Source of the DNA: Zhihengliuella sp. ISTPL4
GTDB lineage: Bacteria; Actinomycetota; Actinomycetes; Actinomycetales; Microbacteriaceae
Direction of reading: 5' to 3'
Assembly (NCBI RefSeq): GCF_002848265.1
Contig: NZ_CP025422.1
Span: 2,944,727 to 3,008,726, forward strand
DNA: 64,000 nt
Part shown: positions 8,558 to 17,373 of the stretch, piece by piece
Layout: each line of letters opens with the position of its first letter
Numbering within the stretch: position 1 is the stretch's first letter
Made by a program: the position numbers and the translations under genes
The notes under the pieces: generated by a model
The model's database searches: none
Seen by the model: the letters and a program-made list of their open reading frames with translations, nothing else
What the model was told of the DNA's origin: nothing

Positions 8558-10510
8558 TCAGCCGTGCTGCTCGTCGTCGTGCTGGTCCCCGGCGGCCGTG
8601 TGCTCCTCCGCCGGAACGTCCTCTGCGGGGGCATCCGAGGGACCATCGGCGTGCGCCTCCTCGTCCTGCGGGGCGGATTCCGTCGCCGTCGCACCGGCGT
8701 CGGCGCTCTCCGCGACCCCGCCGTCTCCCTCCGAGGAGGAGAGCGGATAGTCGCGAGGCTCGTCCTCGTAGTAGGCGCGCGCGGCGGCGGCCAGCATCGA
8801 GCTCACGGCTGCGGATCGTGGGTCCTCGTCTGCGGCGGCGTCGTCCGTCTTCCCCTCGGGCTCGGAGGCCGGCTCCGTCTCGGACGTCTCGTCGGGGTGG
8901 GCGGACCCGTCACCCGAAGCGGGGGAGGCGCCGAGGTCGGAGAAGAACTCCACGCCCGCGGGCTGCTCGGCACCGGACATCGGGTCCTGAGTGTCGGTCT
9001 CGGCCTCGCCGGCGCCGTCGGCGTCCTCCGCAGGCGCGTCATCGACCGTGGGAGCCGGCCCGGCGCTCTCCGCCTCCACCTCGACCGACGTGTCGGCCTC
9101 CGTGGGCTGCACGGACGACCCGTTTGCAGGAGAGGCGGCGTCGTCGGATACACCGGCGGACGCCGCGAACAGGGCGGCGAAGGAGCGCCGGGGGGACTCG
9201 ACGGCCGCCGGGGCGGGTGCGCCGAAGACGATGTCGTCGAACGACCGCGCGGCGTCGGGATCCGTGGCGTCGCCATCGGCGGCGACGTCCGTGGCCTCTG
9301 CCGCATCGGCAGACGTCGGCGTGCCGGTCTCCTCGACCACGGGCATGACGCGAGTGGCGTCATCGTCCGCGGTGTCCTCGACCACGGGCATCACCCGGGT
9401 GGCATCGTCATCCGCGTCATCGTCCGCGGAGGTCTCCGGGGCGGGGACGTCGCCCGCGGTCTCGGCGTTCAGGTCGTCGGCGAGAGCCGCGGCTCCACCG
9501 GCCGCGAGAGCCGAGGCGGCAGCGCCGGCGGCGGCCTCGCCCGTCGTCGTCTCCGTCGCGGTGTCGCTCTCGGCGGAAGCGTCGGCGGACTGCTCGACCG
9601 CGGGCGCGGTGTCGAAGCGGCCGCCGCGCATCAGGTCGATGAACACGTCCTCCAGCGTCGGACCGCGCTGCACGAGCGTGCTCAGGGCGATGCCGGCCTC
9701 GGCCGCGACCGCGCCCACCCGGCTCGCGTCGGTGCCGCGGACGGTCAGGCCGGAGCGGAGCACCTCGATGTCGAACCCGGCGGCGACGAGGGCGGTGGTG
9801 AGCCCGGGGCGGTCGACGGAGTCGACCACGACGGAGCCGCCGGCCGGGTCGGCCAGGGTCTCGATCCCGCTCGACAGCACGAGGCGTCCCTTGGACAGCA
9901 CGAGCACGTGGTCGGCCACCTGCTCGATCTCGCTGAGGACGTGCGACGAGACGAGCACCGTGCGGCCCTCATCGGCGAGGCGACGCATGAGCAGGCGCAT
10001 CCAGCGGATGCCCTCCGGGTCGAGACCGTTCGCCGGCTCGTCGAACACCAGCGCTCCGGGGTCGCCGAGCAGCGCGTGGGCGACGCTGAGCCGCTGACGC
10101 ATGCCGAGCGAGAAGCCACCGATGCGGGTATCCGCCTCGCTCTCCAGGCCGACGAGCGAGATCACCTCGTCGACGCGGGCCAGGCGGATGCCGTTGGCCT
10201 TCGCGGCGATGGTGAGCTGGCGGCTCGCGGTGCGGCGCGGTCGGTAGGCCGTCTCCTCCAGCACTGCGCCGATCGTCCGCAGCGGCTGACGCAGCTCTGC
10301 GTACGCGACGCCGCCGATCGTGGCGGTGCCGGACGTGGCGCGCACCTGACCGAGCAGGATGCGCAGGGTCGTCGTCTTGCCCGCGCCGTTCGGGCCGAGG
10401 AAAGCAGTGACCGCGCCGGGCTCGACCCGTGCGGAGAAGTCCGAGACGGCCGTCACCTCGTTGAAGCGCTTCGTCACGTTCGTGAACTCGAGCACCTGTC
10501 CTTCGGGCAT
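8558..10510 (-). CDS. ABC transporter ATP-binding protein with long acidic tail
   Basis: 650 residues. Residues 1 to about 300 form a complete ABC-2/CcmA-type ATPase: Walker A GPNGAGKTTT, signature FSLGMRQRLSVA, Walker B LVFDEPANGLD and the switch SSHVLSEIE. The remaining 350 residues are Ala/Asp/Glu/Thr/Ser-rich and look disordered. Within them a 12-residue block, DDDATRVMPVVE, occurs twice (about residues 366-393). ABC ATPases of this family are usually about 300 residues, so the tail doubles the length. No permease gene lies next to it, so the partner must be elsewhere. Transported substrate is unknown. Confidence 0.85.
   Translation of the reverse strand: MPEGQVLEFTNVTKRFNEVTAVSDFSARVEPGAVTAFLGPNGAGKTTTLRILLGQVRATSGTATIGGVAYAELRQPLRTIGAVLEETAYRPRRTASRQLTIAAKANGIRLARVDEVISLVGLESEADTRIGGFSLGMRQRLSVAHALLGDPGALVFDEPANGLDPEGIRWMRLLMRRLADEGRTVLVSSHVLSEIEQVADHVLVLSKGRLVLSSGIETLADPAGGSVVVDSVDRPGLTTALVAAGFDIEVLRSGLTVRGTDASRVGAVAAEAGIALSTLVQRGPTLEDVFIDLMRGGRFDTAPAVEQSADASAESDTATETTTGEAAAGAAASALAAGGAAALADDLNAETAGDVPAPETSADDDADDDATRVMPVVEDTADDDATRVMPVVEETGTPTSADAAEATDVAADGDATDPDAARSFDDIVFGAPAPAAVESPRRSFAALFAASAGVSDDAASPANGSSVQPTEADTSVEVEAESAGPAPTVDDAPAEDADGAGEAETDTQDPMSGAEQPAGVEFFSDLGASPASGDGSAHPDETSETEPASEPEGKTDDAAADEDPRSAAVSSMLAAAARAYYEDEPRDYPLSSSEGDGGVAESADAGATATESAPQDEEAHADGPSDAPAEDVPAEEHTAAGDQHDDEQHG
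9331..9412 (-). repeat. in-frame direct repeat in the ABC tail
   Basis: Two copies of about 36 bp encode DDDATRVMPVVE at 9331-9366 and 9376-9412. The DNA copies differ at several third positions, so the protein repeat appears to have been kept while the DNA diverged. Confidence 0.75.
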
Positions 10511-10607
10511 CCGGGACCTCTCGTTGCGATGAACAGTTCCTCCTATCCTGCCGGAAAACCGCCTCTAAACCCGCATTTCGTGCGGAATCCGGCCGCACGC
10601 GACGGGG

Positions 10608-10613
10608 TAGCCT
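10608..10613 (+). promoter_or_regulatory. -10 element, leaderless spacing, gene at 10621
   Basis: TAGCCT followed by seven bases (GGCACCC) and a GTG start. No ribosome site is present. Confidence 0.6.
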
Positions 10614-10620
10614 GGCACCC

Positions 10621-11682
10621 GTGACCGATACCCCCGCCGCGCCCCGTGTCCTCATCCGCACCGAAGGAGCGCTCGGGCGGCTCACGCTCAACCGCCCCGA
10701 GGCGATCAATGCGCTCGACGAGGACATGATCGCCGACATCACGAGGGCGCTCGTCGCCTGGCGCGACGACTCCGACGTGCAGATCGTCCTCATCGACGGC
10801 GAGGGGGAACGCGGCATGTGCGCCGGAGGCGACGTCCGCCGCTTGCATGCCCAGATCACGTCCGGTCATCCGGAGCGGTCCGCGGAGTTCTTCCGCGCGG
10901 AGTACGCCATGAACGCCATGATCGGCGAGTACCCGAAGCCCGTCGTCGCGCTCGCCGATGGCATCACCATGGGTGGTGGCATCGGCCTCGCGGGGCATGC
11001 CGCGATCCGCGTGGTCACGGAACGCTCGAAGCTCGCGATGCCGGAGACGCGGATCGGCTTCACGCCCGACGTCGGCGGCACGTGGCTTCTGGGCCGGGCG
11101 CCGGGGCGGCTCGGCGAGTACCTCGGTCTCACCGGCACGACGATGAACGGTGCGGACGCCGTGTACGCGGGCTTCGCCGACCATTTCGTCCCCTCCGACC
11201 GCCTCGATGCGCTGCGGGACGCTCTGGCCTACCGGGCCGATCCGACCAGCCCGAGTGAGATCGTCCTGCTCTTCGACGAAACCCCCGAGCCGTCCACTCT
11301 TCCTGCCGCGCGGGCCTGGATCGACGAGGCGTTCGCCGCCCCGACGGTGCCCGAGATCCTGGAACGGCTCCGAGCGCTCGGCACCGACGAGACGGCTGCC
11401 GTGGCCGACCTCCTCGACGGGCTGGCCCCGACCGGCCTCGTCGTGACGCTCGACGCGGTGCGGGAGGCTCGCGAGATGACCGACCTGCGCCGCGCGCTCG
11501 AGGGGGAGTACCGCCGGGTGCTGTGGTTCGTGAACGAGCACCCCGATCTCGTGGAGGGCATCCGCGCGCAGCTCGTCGACAAGGACCGCAACCCGAAGTG
11601 GCAGCCGGCCTCGCTCACCGAGCTCGACCCGGACGCCGGGGCAGCCGCCCGCGCCTACGTCCCGCAGCCTCCGCTGTTCTGA
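10621..11682 (+). CDS. enoyl-CoA hydratase/isomerase family, probable 3-hydroxyisobutyryl-CoA hydrolase
   Basis: 353-residue crotonase-fold protein of the ECH_2 type, longer than simple enoyl-CoA hydratases (about 260). Motifs include LNRPEAINALDEDM, GERGMCAGGDVR (oxyanion hole region) and MGGGIGLAGHAAIRVVTE followed by MPETRIGFTPDVGGTWLL. Those are typical of 3-hydroxyisobutyryl-CoA hydrolases, which release 3-hydroxyisobutyrate in valine breakdown. No other valine gene is adjacent, so substrate is inferred from the family. GTG start, leaderless. It converges on the GntR gene with only 8 bases between stops. Confidence 0.8.
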   Translation: MTDTPAAPRVLIRTEGALGRLTLNRPEAINALDEDMIADITRALVAWRDDSDVQIVLIDGEGERGMCAGGDVRRLHAQITSGHPERSAEFFRAEYAMNAMIGEYPKPVVALADGITMGGGIGLAGHAAIRVVTERSKLAMPETRIGFTPDVGGTWLLGRAPGRLGEYLGLTGTTMNGADAVYAGFADHFVPSDRLDALRDALAYRADPTSPSEIVLLFDETPEPSTLPAARAWIDEAFAAPTVPEILERLRALGTDETAAVADLLDGLAPTGLVVTLDAVREAREMTDLRRALEGEYRRVLWFVNEHPDLVEGIRAQLVDKDRNPKWQPASLTELDPDAGAAARAYVPQPPLF

Positions 11683-11690
11683 CCCGCTGC

Positions 11691-12098
11691 TCAGCTCTCG
11701 CCGGGGAGGGCGGCGGGCCGTTCGAAGTTCACGTGCCTTGACCGCCAGATCGTGCGGAGGGCGTCCGTCACGTCAGCGGCATCGATTCCGGCGTCTTCTG
11801 CGGAGTCGACGAGTTCGCGGATCCGACGGATGACCGCTGCGGGCAGAACGGCGGCCGAGTCGGCGACCCGGGTGCCTGCGGCCGTGCGTGAGACGACCAG
11901 CCCGTCGGCCTCCAGCATCTTGTAGGCGCGGGCCGCTGTCCCCGGGGCGACCCCGAGGTCGCTGGCCGTCTGGCGGACCGAGGGGAGGCGCTCACCGGCG
12001 CCGAGCTGTCCGGAGACGATGAGACCGCGGAGCTGTCGGTAGATGTCGCGCGCCGGGAGCGCGTCGTCTGCGCCGGCCAGCGGAGAGCGTGGCGTCAT
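11691..12098 (-). CDS. GntR-family regulator, YtrA type
   Basis: 135 residues: an N-terminal winged helix (ALPARDIYRQLRGLIVSGQL, ERLPSVRQTASDLGVAPGTAARAYKMLEADGLV) and only about 50 residues after it. This short form is the YtrA subfamily, which usually represses its own operon of membrane or ABC genes. The ATG overlaps the stop of the upstream membrane gene (ATGA), so the two are one operon. Two inverted repeats at 13134-13176 ahead of the operon are good candidate targets. Confidence 0.88.
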   Translation of the reverse strand: MTPRSPLAGADDALPARDIYRQLRGLIVSGQLGAGERLPSVRQTASDLGVAPGTAARAYKMLEADGLVVSRTAAGTRVADSAAVLPAAVIRRIRELVDSAEDAGIDAADVTDALRTIWRSRHVNFERPAALPGES

Positions 12099-13117
12099 CG
12101 GACGCCCTCCGCCGGCAGCGGCTCTGCGGGGGACGGGCCGGCAGATCCGCGGGAGATGGCCGGCCGCATCGCCAGCGCCGACAGCACCAGCAGCACGACA
12201 GCAGTGACCTCCAGCGCGGGCGCCACCACGCCGGCCGCGCGAGCGATGTCGGCATAACGCCAGACGACCTCGAACGTGCCTTCGCCTTCGATCGTCAGGG
12301 GGCCGATCCGCCCTGCGTTCCCGATGAACCGCCAGGCGGCCGCCACCGTGAGCAGGACGCCGCCCGTCGCGACCTGCGCGATCCCTGCGGCGATGCGGCG
12401 GCGCTCGTGGTGTTCGGCCGGAACCGTCTCGGGGCGCAGGAACGGACGGGTGGCGTTCGCCGACAGCGCCCATACCGCGGATGCGACGAGCAGCCCGCAG
12501 GAGAGCAGCACGGGGAGGCCGTAGGCCCAGCCGAAGAACCAGAGCCGCACCGGGTCGACGTCCGTGTTCGGCGCGGGGATCGCCAGGAACACGAAAGGGC
12601 CGCCGTCGACGTTCGACGAGGCGCTGCCGGACGCGATCGTCGTGAGGACGAGCACGAGCAGGGCGGATCCTGCGGCCGGGAGAGCGCCGCGGGCGCTGAA
12701 CGAGAGCCAGGTCCGGCGGGTTCCCGTGACCACCGGCAGCGTCGCATGGCGGGCGCGCCGCGCCGCGATCGCCAGGGCCAGCGCAGCCAGGGCGAGGGTG
12801 GTGGCGAGGACGGGGGTGGCATAGCGCCACCAGGACACGTGATCGTCCAGCCGCAGCACGTGCCGCGCGAGCACCTCCACGGTCACCCCCGCTCCCAGGA
12901 CGACCACAGCCCCGACGGCGAGGAGGCGACGTTCGGGGCCGTAGCGCGCGACGACAGCACCGGCTTCGTCGCGCGACAGCCGGGTCGCGGCAGCCCGACC
13001 CCCTCGCCACCAGGGAGTGAGCGCGAGCAGCGCGGCGACCACGATGCCGAGCGCCAGTGAGACGGCGGGCGACGAGAACACGGCACCGGCGATATCGGGC
13101 GGGGTGGCGTTCGGCAT
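12095..13117 (-). CDS. multi-pass membrane protein in operon with YtrA-type regulator
   Basis: 340 residues with about seven or eight hydrophobic segments, beginning with AVSLALGIVVAALLALTPWW and ending with VVAPALEVTAVVLLVLSAL. I do not recognise the family. A GTG at 13141 would add eight residues, but it falls inside the operator region. The ATG at 13117 (preceded by CGGAGC) is preferred. It is translationally coupled to the GntR gene. By analogy with YtrA operons it may be a transport or envelope-stress component, but no ATPase is encoded next to it. Confidence 0.7.
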   Translation of the reverse strand: MPNATPPDIAGAVFSSPAVSLALGIVVAALLALTPWWRGGRAAATRLSRDEAGAVVARYGPERRLLAVGAVVVLGAGVTVEVLARHVLRLDDHVSWWRYATPVLATTLALAALALAIAARRARHATLPVVTGTRRTWLSFSARGALPAAGSALLVLVLTTIASGSASSNVDGGPFVFLAIPAPNTDVDPVRLWFFGWAYGLPVLLSCGLLVASAVWALSANATRPFLRPETVPAEHHERRRIAAGIAQVATGGVLLTVAAAWRFIGNAGRIGPLTIEGEGTFEVVWRYADIARAAGVVAPALEVTAVVLLVLSALAMRPAISRGSAGPSPAEPLPAEGVR

Positions 13118-13133
13118 GGGGGCTCCGTTCGTT

Positions 13134-13176
13134 TGTGTCACCTGTCTATCACAACTTGTGTCATCTCAGTGATACA
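13134..13176. promoter_or_regulatory. pair of GntR-type operators before the membrane/YtrA operon
   Basis: TGTGTCA-N6-TATCACA (13134-13153) and TGTGTCA-N6-TGATACA (13157-13176) share layout and start 23 bp apart, about two helical turns. The second site has near-perfect dyad symmetry. They lie directly upstream of the operon that encodes the YtrA-type regulator, so autoregulation is likely. Confidence 0.6.
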
Positions 13177-13320
13177 TCGGGGGGTTCGCTGTGAGCGAAG
13201 GTCCGCCTGGAGGGGGATCCGAATGTCGCCGCTTCGTGGCACCCTGTCCTATGGCCGGTCGTCGGTCGGCATCCGTCTGCCGGGAGACCCGCCGCCTCCT
13301 CCTTCCTAGAAAGTCCGCCT

Positions 13321-15048
13321 GTGCTGGGAAAACTCCTCCTCCGATATCTGTCTCGCTACAAGTGGCTCCTCGTCGCCGTGCTGGTGTTCCAGTTCGCCAG
13401 CGCGGCTGCCACCCTCTACCTGCCGTACCTCAACGCCGACATCATCGACGAGGGCGTCGCGCAGGGTGACACCGCGTACATCTGGCGCACCGGCCTGTTC
13501 ATGCTGGTCGTGTCGCTCGGCCAGATCGTGGCCTCGGTCATCGCGACCTTCTTCGCTGCCCGCGCCGCGATGGGCGCCGGCCGTGACATCCGGGCCGACG
13601 TGTTCGCCAAGGTCAGCGGCTTCTCCGAGCGCGAGGTCTCGCAGTTCGGCGCCGGATCCCTCATCACCCGCAACACGAACGACGTCCAGCAGGTGCAGAT
13701 GCTGGCGATGATGGGCGCGACCATGCTCGTCACTGCCCCCCTGCTCGCGATCGGCGGCATCATCTTCGCCGTGCAGACCAGCCCCGAGTTGAGCTGGTTG
13801 ATCGCCGTCGCCGTGCCGGTGCTCCTCGTCCTCGCCGCGCTGGTCATCGGGCGGATGGTGCCGCTGTTCCGCAGCTACCAGGGCAAGCTCGACAACGTGA
13901 ACCGCATCATGCGGGAACAGCTCACGGGCGTGCGCGTGGTGCGGGCCTTCGTCCGCGAGCGGATCGAAGAAGAGCGGTTCCGGGGCGCGAACACCGACAT
14001 CATGGTCGTCGGCCGCAAGGTCGGCTCGCTGTTCGTCCTGCTGTTCCCCCTCTTCATGCTCATCCTCAACGTGACCGTGGTCGCCGTCATCTGGTTCGGG
14101 GGCATCGAGGTCAACAACGGCACCGTGCAGGTGGGCACCCTGTTCGCTTTCATGCAGTACATCGGTCAGATCATGGGCGGCGTCATCATGGCGAGCTTCA
14201 TGGCGATGATGATCCCCCGTGCCGCTGTCTCGGCTGAGCGCATCGGCGAGGTGCTGAACACCGAGTCGACGATGACCCGCCCGGCGGATGGCGTCACCGC
14301 CTTCCCGACGCCGGGCGCCGTCGCGTTCGACGACGTGGAGTTCACCTATCCCGGCGCCGACGCCCCGGTCCTCACCGGCATCAGCTTCGCCGCCGAGCCT
14401 GGCGAGACCGTCGCGATCGTCGGCTCCACCGGGTCCGGCAAGACCACGCTCGTCTCGCTGATCCCGCGCCTGTTCGACGTGTCCGCCGGCTCGGTGCACG
14501 TCGGCGGCACAGACGTCCGTGACGCCGACGTCGAGGCGTTGTGGGACAGCATCGGCCTCGTGCCGCAGCGTCCGTTCCTCTTCACCGGCACCGTCGCCTC
14601 CAACCTGCGCTATGGCCGGGAGGACGCCACCGACGAGGAACTCTGGCACGCACTCGAGATCGCTCAGGGTCGCGACTTCGTGGAGGAGATGCCGGACAGC
14701 CTCGACTCCCGCATCGCCCAGGGCGGTACGAATGTGTCCGGTGGTCAGCGGCAACGCCTCGCGATCGCGCGGGCTATCGTGCACCGTCCGCAGGTGCTCG
14801 TGTTCGACGACTCCTTCTCGGCGCTGGACCTCACGACGGACGCTCGTCTCCGCCAGGCATTGTGGCGGGAGCTTCCGCACGTGACGAAGATCGTGGTCGC
14901 GCAGCGGGTCTCCACCATCACCGACGCGGACCGCATCGTGGTCCTCGAGGGCGGCACGATGGTCGGCGTCGGCACCCATGAGGAACTGTTGGAGACCAGC
15001 GAGACGTATCGCGAGATCGTCGAGTCGCAGTTGGGGGTGGACGCATGA
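13321..15048 (+). CDS. ABC exporter half-transporter, degenerate-site subunit
   Basis: 575 residues: six transmembrane helices (to about residue 310), then an ATPase domain with Walker A GSTGSGKTTL, signature VSGGQRQRLAIARAI and Walker B LVFDDSFSALD. The catalytic glutamate after Walker B is aspartate here, as in the degenerate half of heterodimeric exporters such as TM287/TM288. GTG start without a clear ribosome site. It is coupled to the next gene by an ATGA overlap. It likely exports drugs or lipid-like compounds; the substrate cannot be read from the sequence. Confidence 0.9.
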   Translation: MLGKLLLRYLSRYKWLLVAVLVFQFASAAATLYLPYLNADIIDEGVAQGDTAYIWRTGLFMLVVSLGQIVASVIATFFAARAAMGAGRDIRADVFAKVSGFSEREVSQFGAGSLITRNTNDVQQVQMLAMMGATMLVTAPLLAIGGIIFAVQTSPELSWLIAVAVPVLLVLAALVIGRMVPLFRSYQGKLDNVNRIMREQLTGVRVVRAFVRERIEEERFRGANTDIMVVGRKVGSLFVLLFPLFMLILNVTVVAVIWFGGIEVNNGTVQVGTLFAFMQYIGQIMGGVIMASFMAMMIPRAAVSAERIGEVLNTESTMTRPADGVTAFPTPGAVAFDDVEFTYPGADAPVLTGISFAAEPGETVAIVGSTGSGKTTLVSLIPRLFDVSAGSVHVGGTDVRDADVEALWDSIGLVPQRPFLFTGTVASNLRYGREDATDEELWHALEIAQGRDFVEEMPDSLDSRIAQGGTNVSGGQRQRLAIARAIVHRPQVLVFDDSFSALDLTTDARLRQALWRELPHVTKIVVAQRVSTITDADRIVVLEGGTMVGVGTHEELLETSETYREIVESQLGVDA

Positions 15049-17315
15049 GCGAGCAGGACCCTTCGACAAGCTCAGGGACCCAGCGGCGCCGCGGACGGGG
15101 CACGGCCGCCGCTCCCACGGTCGAGCGCGAGCTCACCGCCGAGGAGCAGTACGAGGCGGAGTTGGCCGAGCAGGCCCGGCAGAACTCCGGTGACTGGGAC
15201 AGCGTCGCGCCGGGCAAGGCCGACAACTTCGGCACGAGCTTCGCCCGGATGATCGGGCTCCTCAAGCCCTCCGCGGTCTGGTTCGTCTTCGTGTCGATCC
15301 TCGGAGCGATCGGCGTCGTGCTGACCGTCGCGGCCCCGAAGGTGCTCGCCGAGGCGACGAACATCGTCTACCGCGGCTTCATCTCGATCCAGCTCGGTCA
15401 GCCCAACGGGGACTTCCCCGGCTTCCCCGCAGGGACGCCGCAGGACGTCGTGGCCGATGCCCTGCGCGACGCCGGGCAGACCGACTTCGCCAACCAGGTC
15501 GGGGCGCTCGGCGACTTCCGGGTCGGCGACGGCATCGACTTCGACGCCCTGCGCTGGGTGATCGCCGCGGTCCTTGCGATCTACGTCGTCGCCGCGTTCC
15601 TCAGCTGGCTGCAGGGGTACGTCATCAACGTCATCATGGTCCGCACCATGTGGCGCCTGCGCGAGGCCGTCGAGGCGAAGATCAACCGGCTGCCCCTGTC
15701 GTACTTCGATAAGGTGCAGCGCGGCGAGCTGATCTCCCGCGTGACGAACGACATCGACAACATCACCCAGACGATGCAGCAGTCGTTGTCGGGTGCCCTG
15801 ACCGCCGTGCTGACGGTGATCGGCGTGCTGGTGATGATGTTCTCGATCTCGTGGCAGCTCGCTCTCGTGGCTCTCGTGGCACTCCCGCTCATGGGCGTGA
15901 TCTTCGGGATCATCGGTCCGCGGTCGCAGAAGGCCTTCGGCACGCAGTGGCGCAAGGTCGGTCGACTCAATGCCCGGGTCGAGGAGGCCTTCTCCGGCCA
16001 CGCCCTGGTCAAGGTGTTCGGCCGCGAGCAGGACGCCCTGGACAAGTTCAAGGCGGAGAACGAGGAGCTGTTCCAGGCGAGCTTCAAGGCGCAGTTCCTC
16101 TCCGGCATCATCATGCCGGCGATGACCTTCGTCGGCAGCCTCACCTACGTCGGCATCGCGGTGCTCGGCGGCCTCATGGTCGCGAACGGGCAGCTGCGAC
16201 TCGGCGACGTGCAGGCGTTCATCCAGTACTCGCAGCAGTTCACGCAGCCGCTGTCCGAGCTGGGAGGCATGGCCGCGGTCGTGCAGTCCGGCACGGCGTC
16301 GGCGGAGCGGGTGTTCGACCTGCTCGACGCCGACGAGCAGGAGGCCGATGCCCCGGACGCCCCCGCCCTCCGCGAAGGGGAGGGCGTGATCGAGTTCGAG
16401 AACGTGTCCTTCTCCTACTCCCCGGAGCGTCCGCTCATCACCGACCTGTCGTTCCGCGTGGAGCCGGGGCAGACCGTTGCGATCGTCGGCCCCACGGGCG
16501 CCGGCAAGACGACGCTCGTGAACCTCATCATGCGGTTCTACGAGCTCAGCGGCGGGCGGATCACGCTCGACGGCCAGGACATCTCGACCATCACGCGCGA
16601 CGACCTGCGGTCCCGCACCGGCATGGTGCTCCAGGATCCGTGGCTCTTCGCCGGCAGCATCCGCGAGAACATCCGCTACGGCCGCTCGACCGCGACCGAC
16701 GAGGAGGTGCTGGCCGCAGCGAAGGCGACCTACGTCGATCGCTTCGTGCACGCGCTTCCCGAGGGGTACGACACCGTGCTCGACGAAGACGCCTCGAACG
16801 TCTCCGCCGGTGAGCGCCAGCTCATCACGATCGCGCGGGCCTTCGTCGCGCAGCCGTCGATCCTGATCCTGGATGAGGCGACATCGGCAGTGGACACCCG
16901 CACCGAGTTGCTGTTGCAGAACGCGATGGCCGCGCTCCGGCAGGGGCGCACCTCGTTCGTCATCGCTCACCGCCTGTCGACGATCCGCGACGCGGATCTC
17001 ATCCTCGTGATGGAGCACGGCGACATCGTCGAGAAGGGTACGCACGACGAGCTCATCGCAGCGCAGGGCGCCTATTGGCGCCTGTACCAGTCGCAGTTCG
17101 AGCAGGCGGCGACCGACCTCGACGCGGAAGCCGCGCTCACCGGCTCCTCGCCGGTGGTCGTGACCGGCGACGCGGACGCGGAAGCCAGCGCGGAGGAGCA
17201 GGCCGTCGACGCGGTGGCCGGCGCCGCGGTCGGCGTTCAGGTCCCCGCGGCGGAGGCCGCGGCCGCGAAGGCCCTGCTGGACGACGGAGCCGACGGCACC
17301 ACGCCCCGCGCCTGA
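15045..17315 (+). CDS. ABC exporter half-transporter, catalytic subunit with extensions
   Basis: 756 residues, partner of the gene before it. Six transmembrane helices, Walker A GPTGAGKTTL and Walker B LILDEATSAVD with the catalytic glutamate intact, but the signature reads VSAGERQLITIARAF in place of LSGGQ. A large insert after the first helix (about residues 105-150) is external. The first 45 residues are an extra hydrophilic stretch that includes DPSTSSGTQ, the translation of a dispersed repeat. The last 65 residues are Ala-rich and likely disordered. Together the two subunits give one normal and one degenerate ATP site. Confidence 0.9.
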   Translation: MSEQDPSTSSGTQRRRGRGTAAAPTVERELTAEEQYEAELAEQARQNSGDWDSVAPGKADNFGTSFARMIGLLKPSAVWFVFVSILGAIGVVLTVAAPKVLAEATNIVYRGFISIQLGQPNGDFPGFPAGTPQDVVADALRDAGQTDFANQVGALGDFRVGDGIDFDALRWVIAAVLAIYVVAAFLSWLQGYVINVIMVRTMWRLREAVEAKINRLPLSYFDKVQRGELISRVTNDIDNITQTMQQSLSGALTAVLTVIGVLVMMFSISWQLALVALVALPLMGVIFGIIGPRSQKAFGTQWRKVGRLNARVEEAFSGHALVKVFGREQDALDKFKAENEELFQASFKAQFLSGIIMPAMTFVGSLTYVGIAVLGGLMVANGQLRLGDVQAFIQYSQQFTQPLSELGGMAAVVQSGTASAERVFDLLDADEQEADAPDAPALREGEGVIEFENVSFSYSPERPLITDLSFRVEPGQTVAIVGPTGAGKTTLVNLIMRFYELSGGRITLDGQDISTITRDDLRSRTGMVLQDPWLFAGSIRENIRYGRSTATDEEVLAAAKATYVDRFVHALPEGYDTVLDEDASNVSAGERQLITIARAFVAQPSILILDEATSAVDTRTELLLQNAMAALRQGRTSFVIAHRLSTIRDADLILVMEHGDIVEKGTHDELIAAQGAYWRLYQSQFEQAATDLDAEAALTGSSPVVVTGDADAEASAEEQAVDAVAGAAVGVQVPAAEAAAAKALLDDGADGTTPRA
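15059..15081. repeat. dispersed repeat copy inside a coding region
   Basis: The 23-bp element with core CCTTCGACAAGCTCAGG lies five codons into the ABC exporter gene and is read as DPSTSSGT. Other copies are at 27467-27488, 27495-27517, 27520-27542 and 49970-49992. Confidence 0.85.
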
Positions 17316-17329
17316 TCGGCATGATGCAC

Positions 17330-17361
17330 GACGCCCCGCTCCGGATACGGAGCGGGGCGTC
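17330..17361. terminator. bidirectional terminator
   Basis: GACGCCCCGCTCCG, loop GATA, CGGAGCGGGGCGTC: a perfect 14-bp stem between the convergent ABC exporter and carboxypeptidase genes. Confidence 0.85.
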
Positions 17362-17373
17362 GTCCGCAGGGGC

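Noticed and set aside
8525..10624. 699-residue open frame on the plus strand across the ABC ATPase gene
   Set aside because: It is the mirror of a real, well-conserved ATPase gene. Its residue make-up is Gly/Arg/Val-heavy with no recognisable domain.
13306..17045. Long minus-strand frames across the exporter pair (587 and 657 residues)
   Set aside because: Both are shadows of the ABC genes, full of Asp/His/Arg runs with no start signals.
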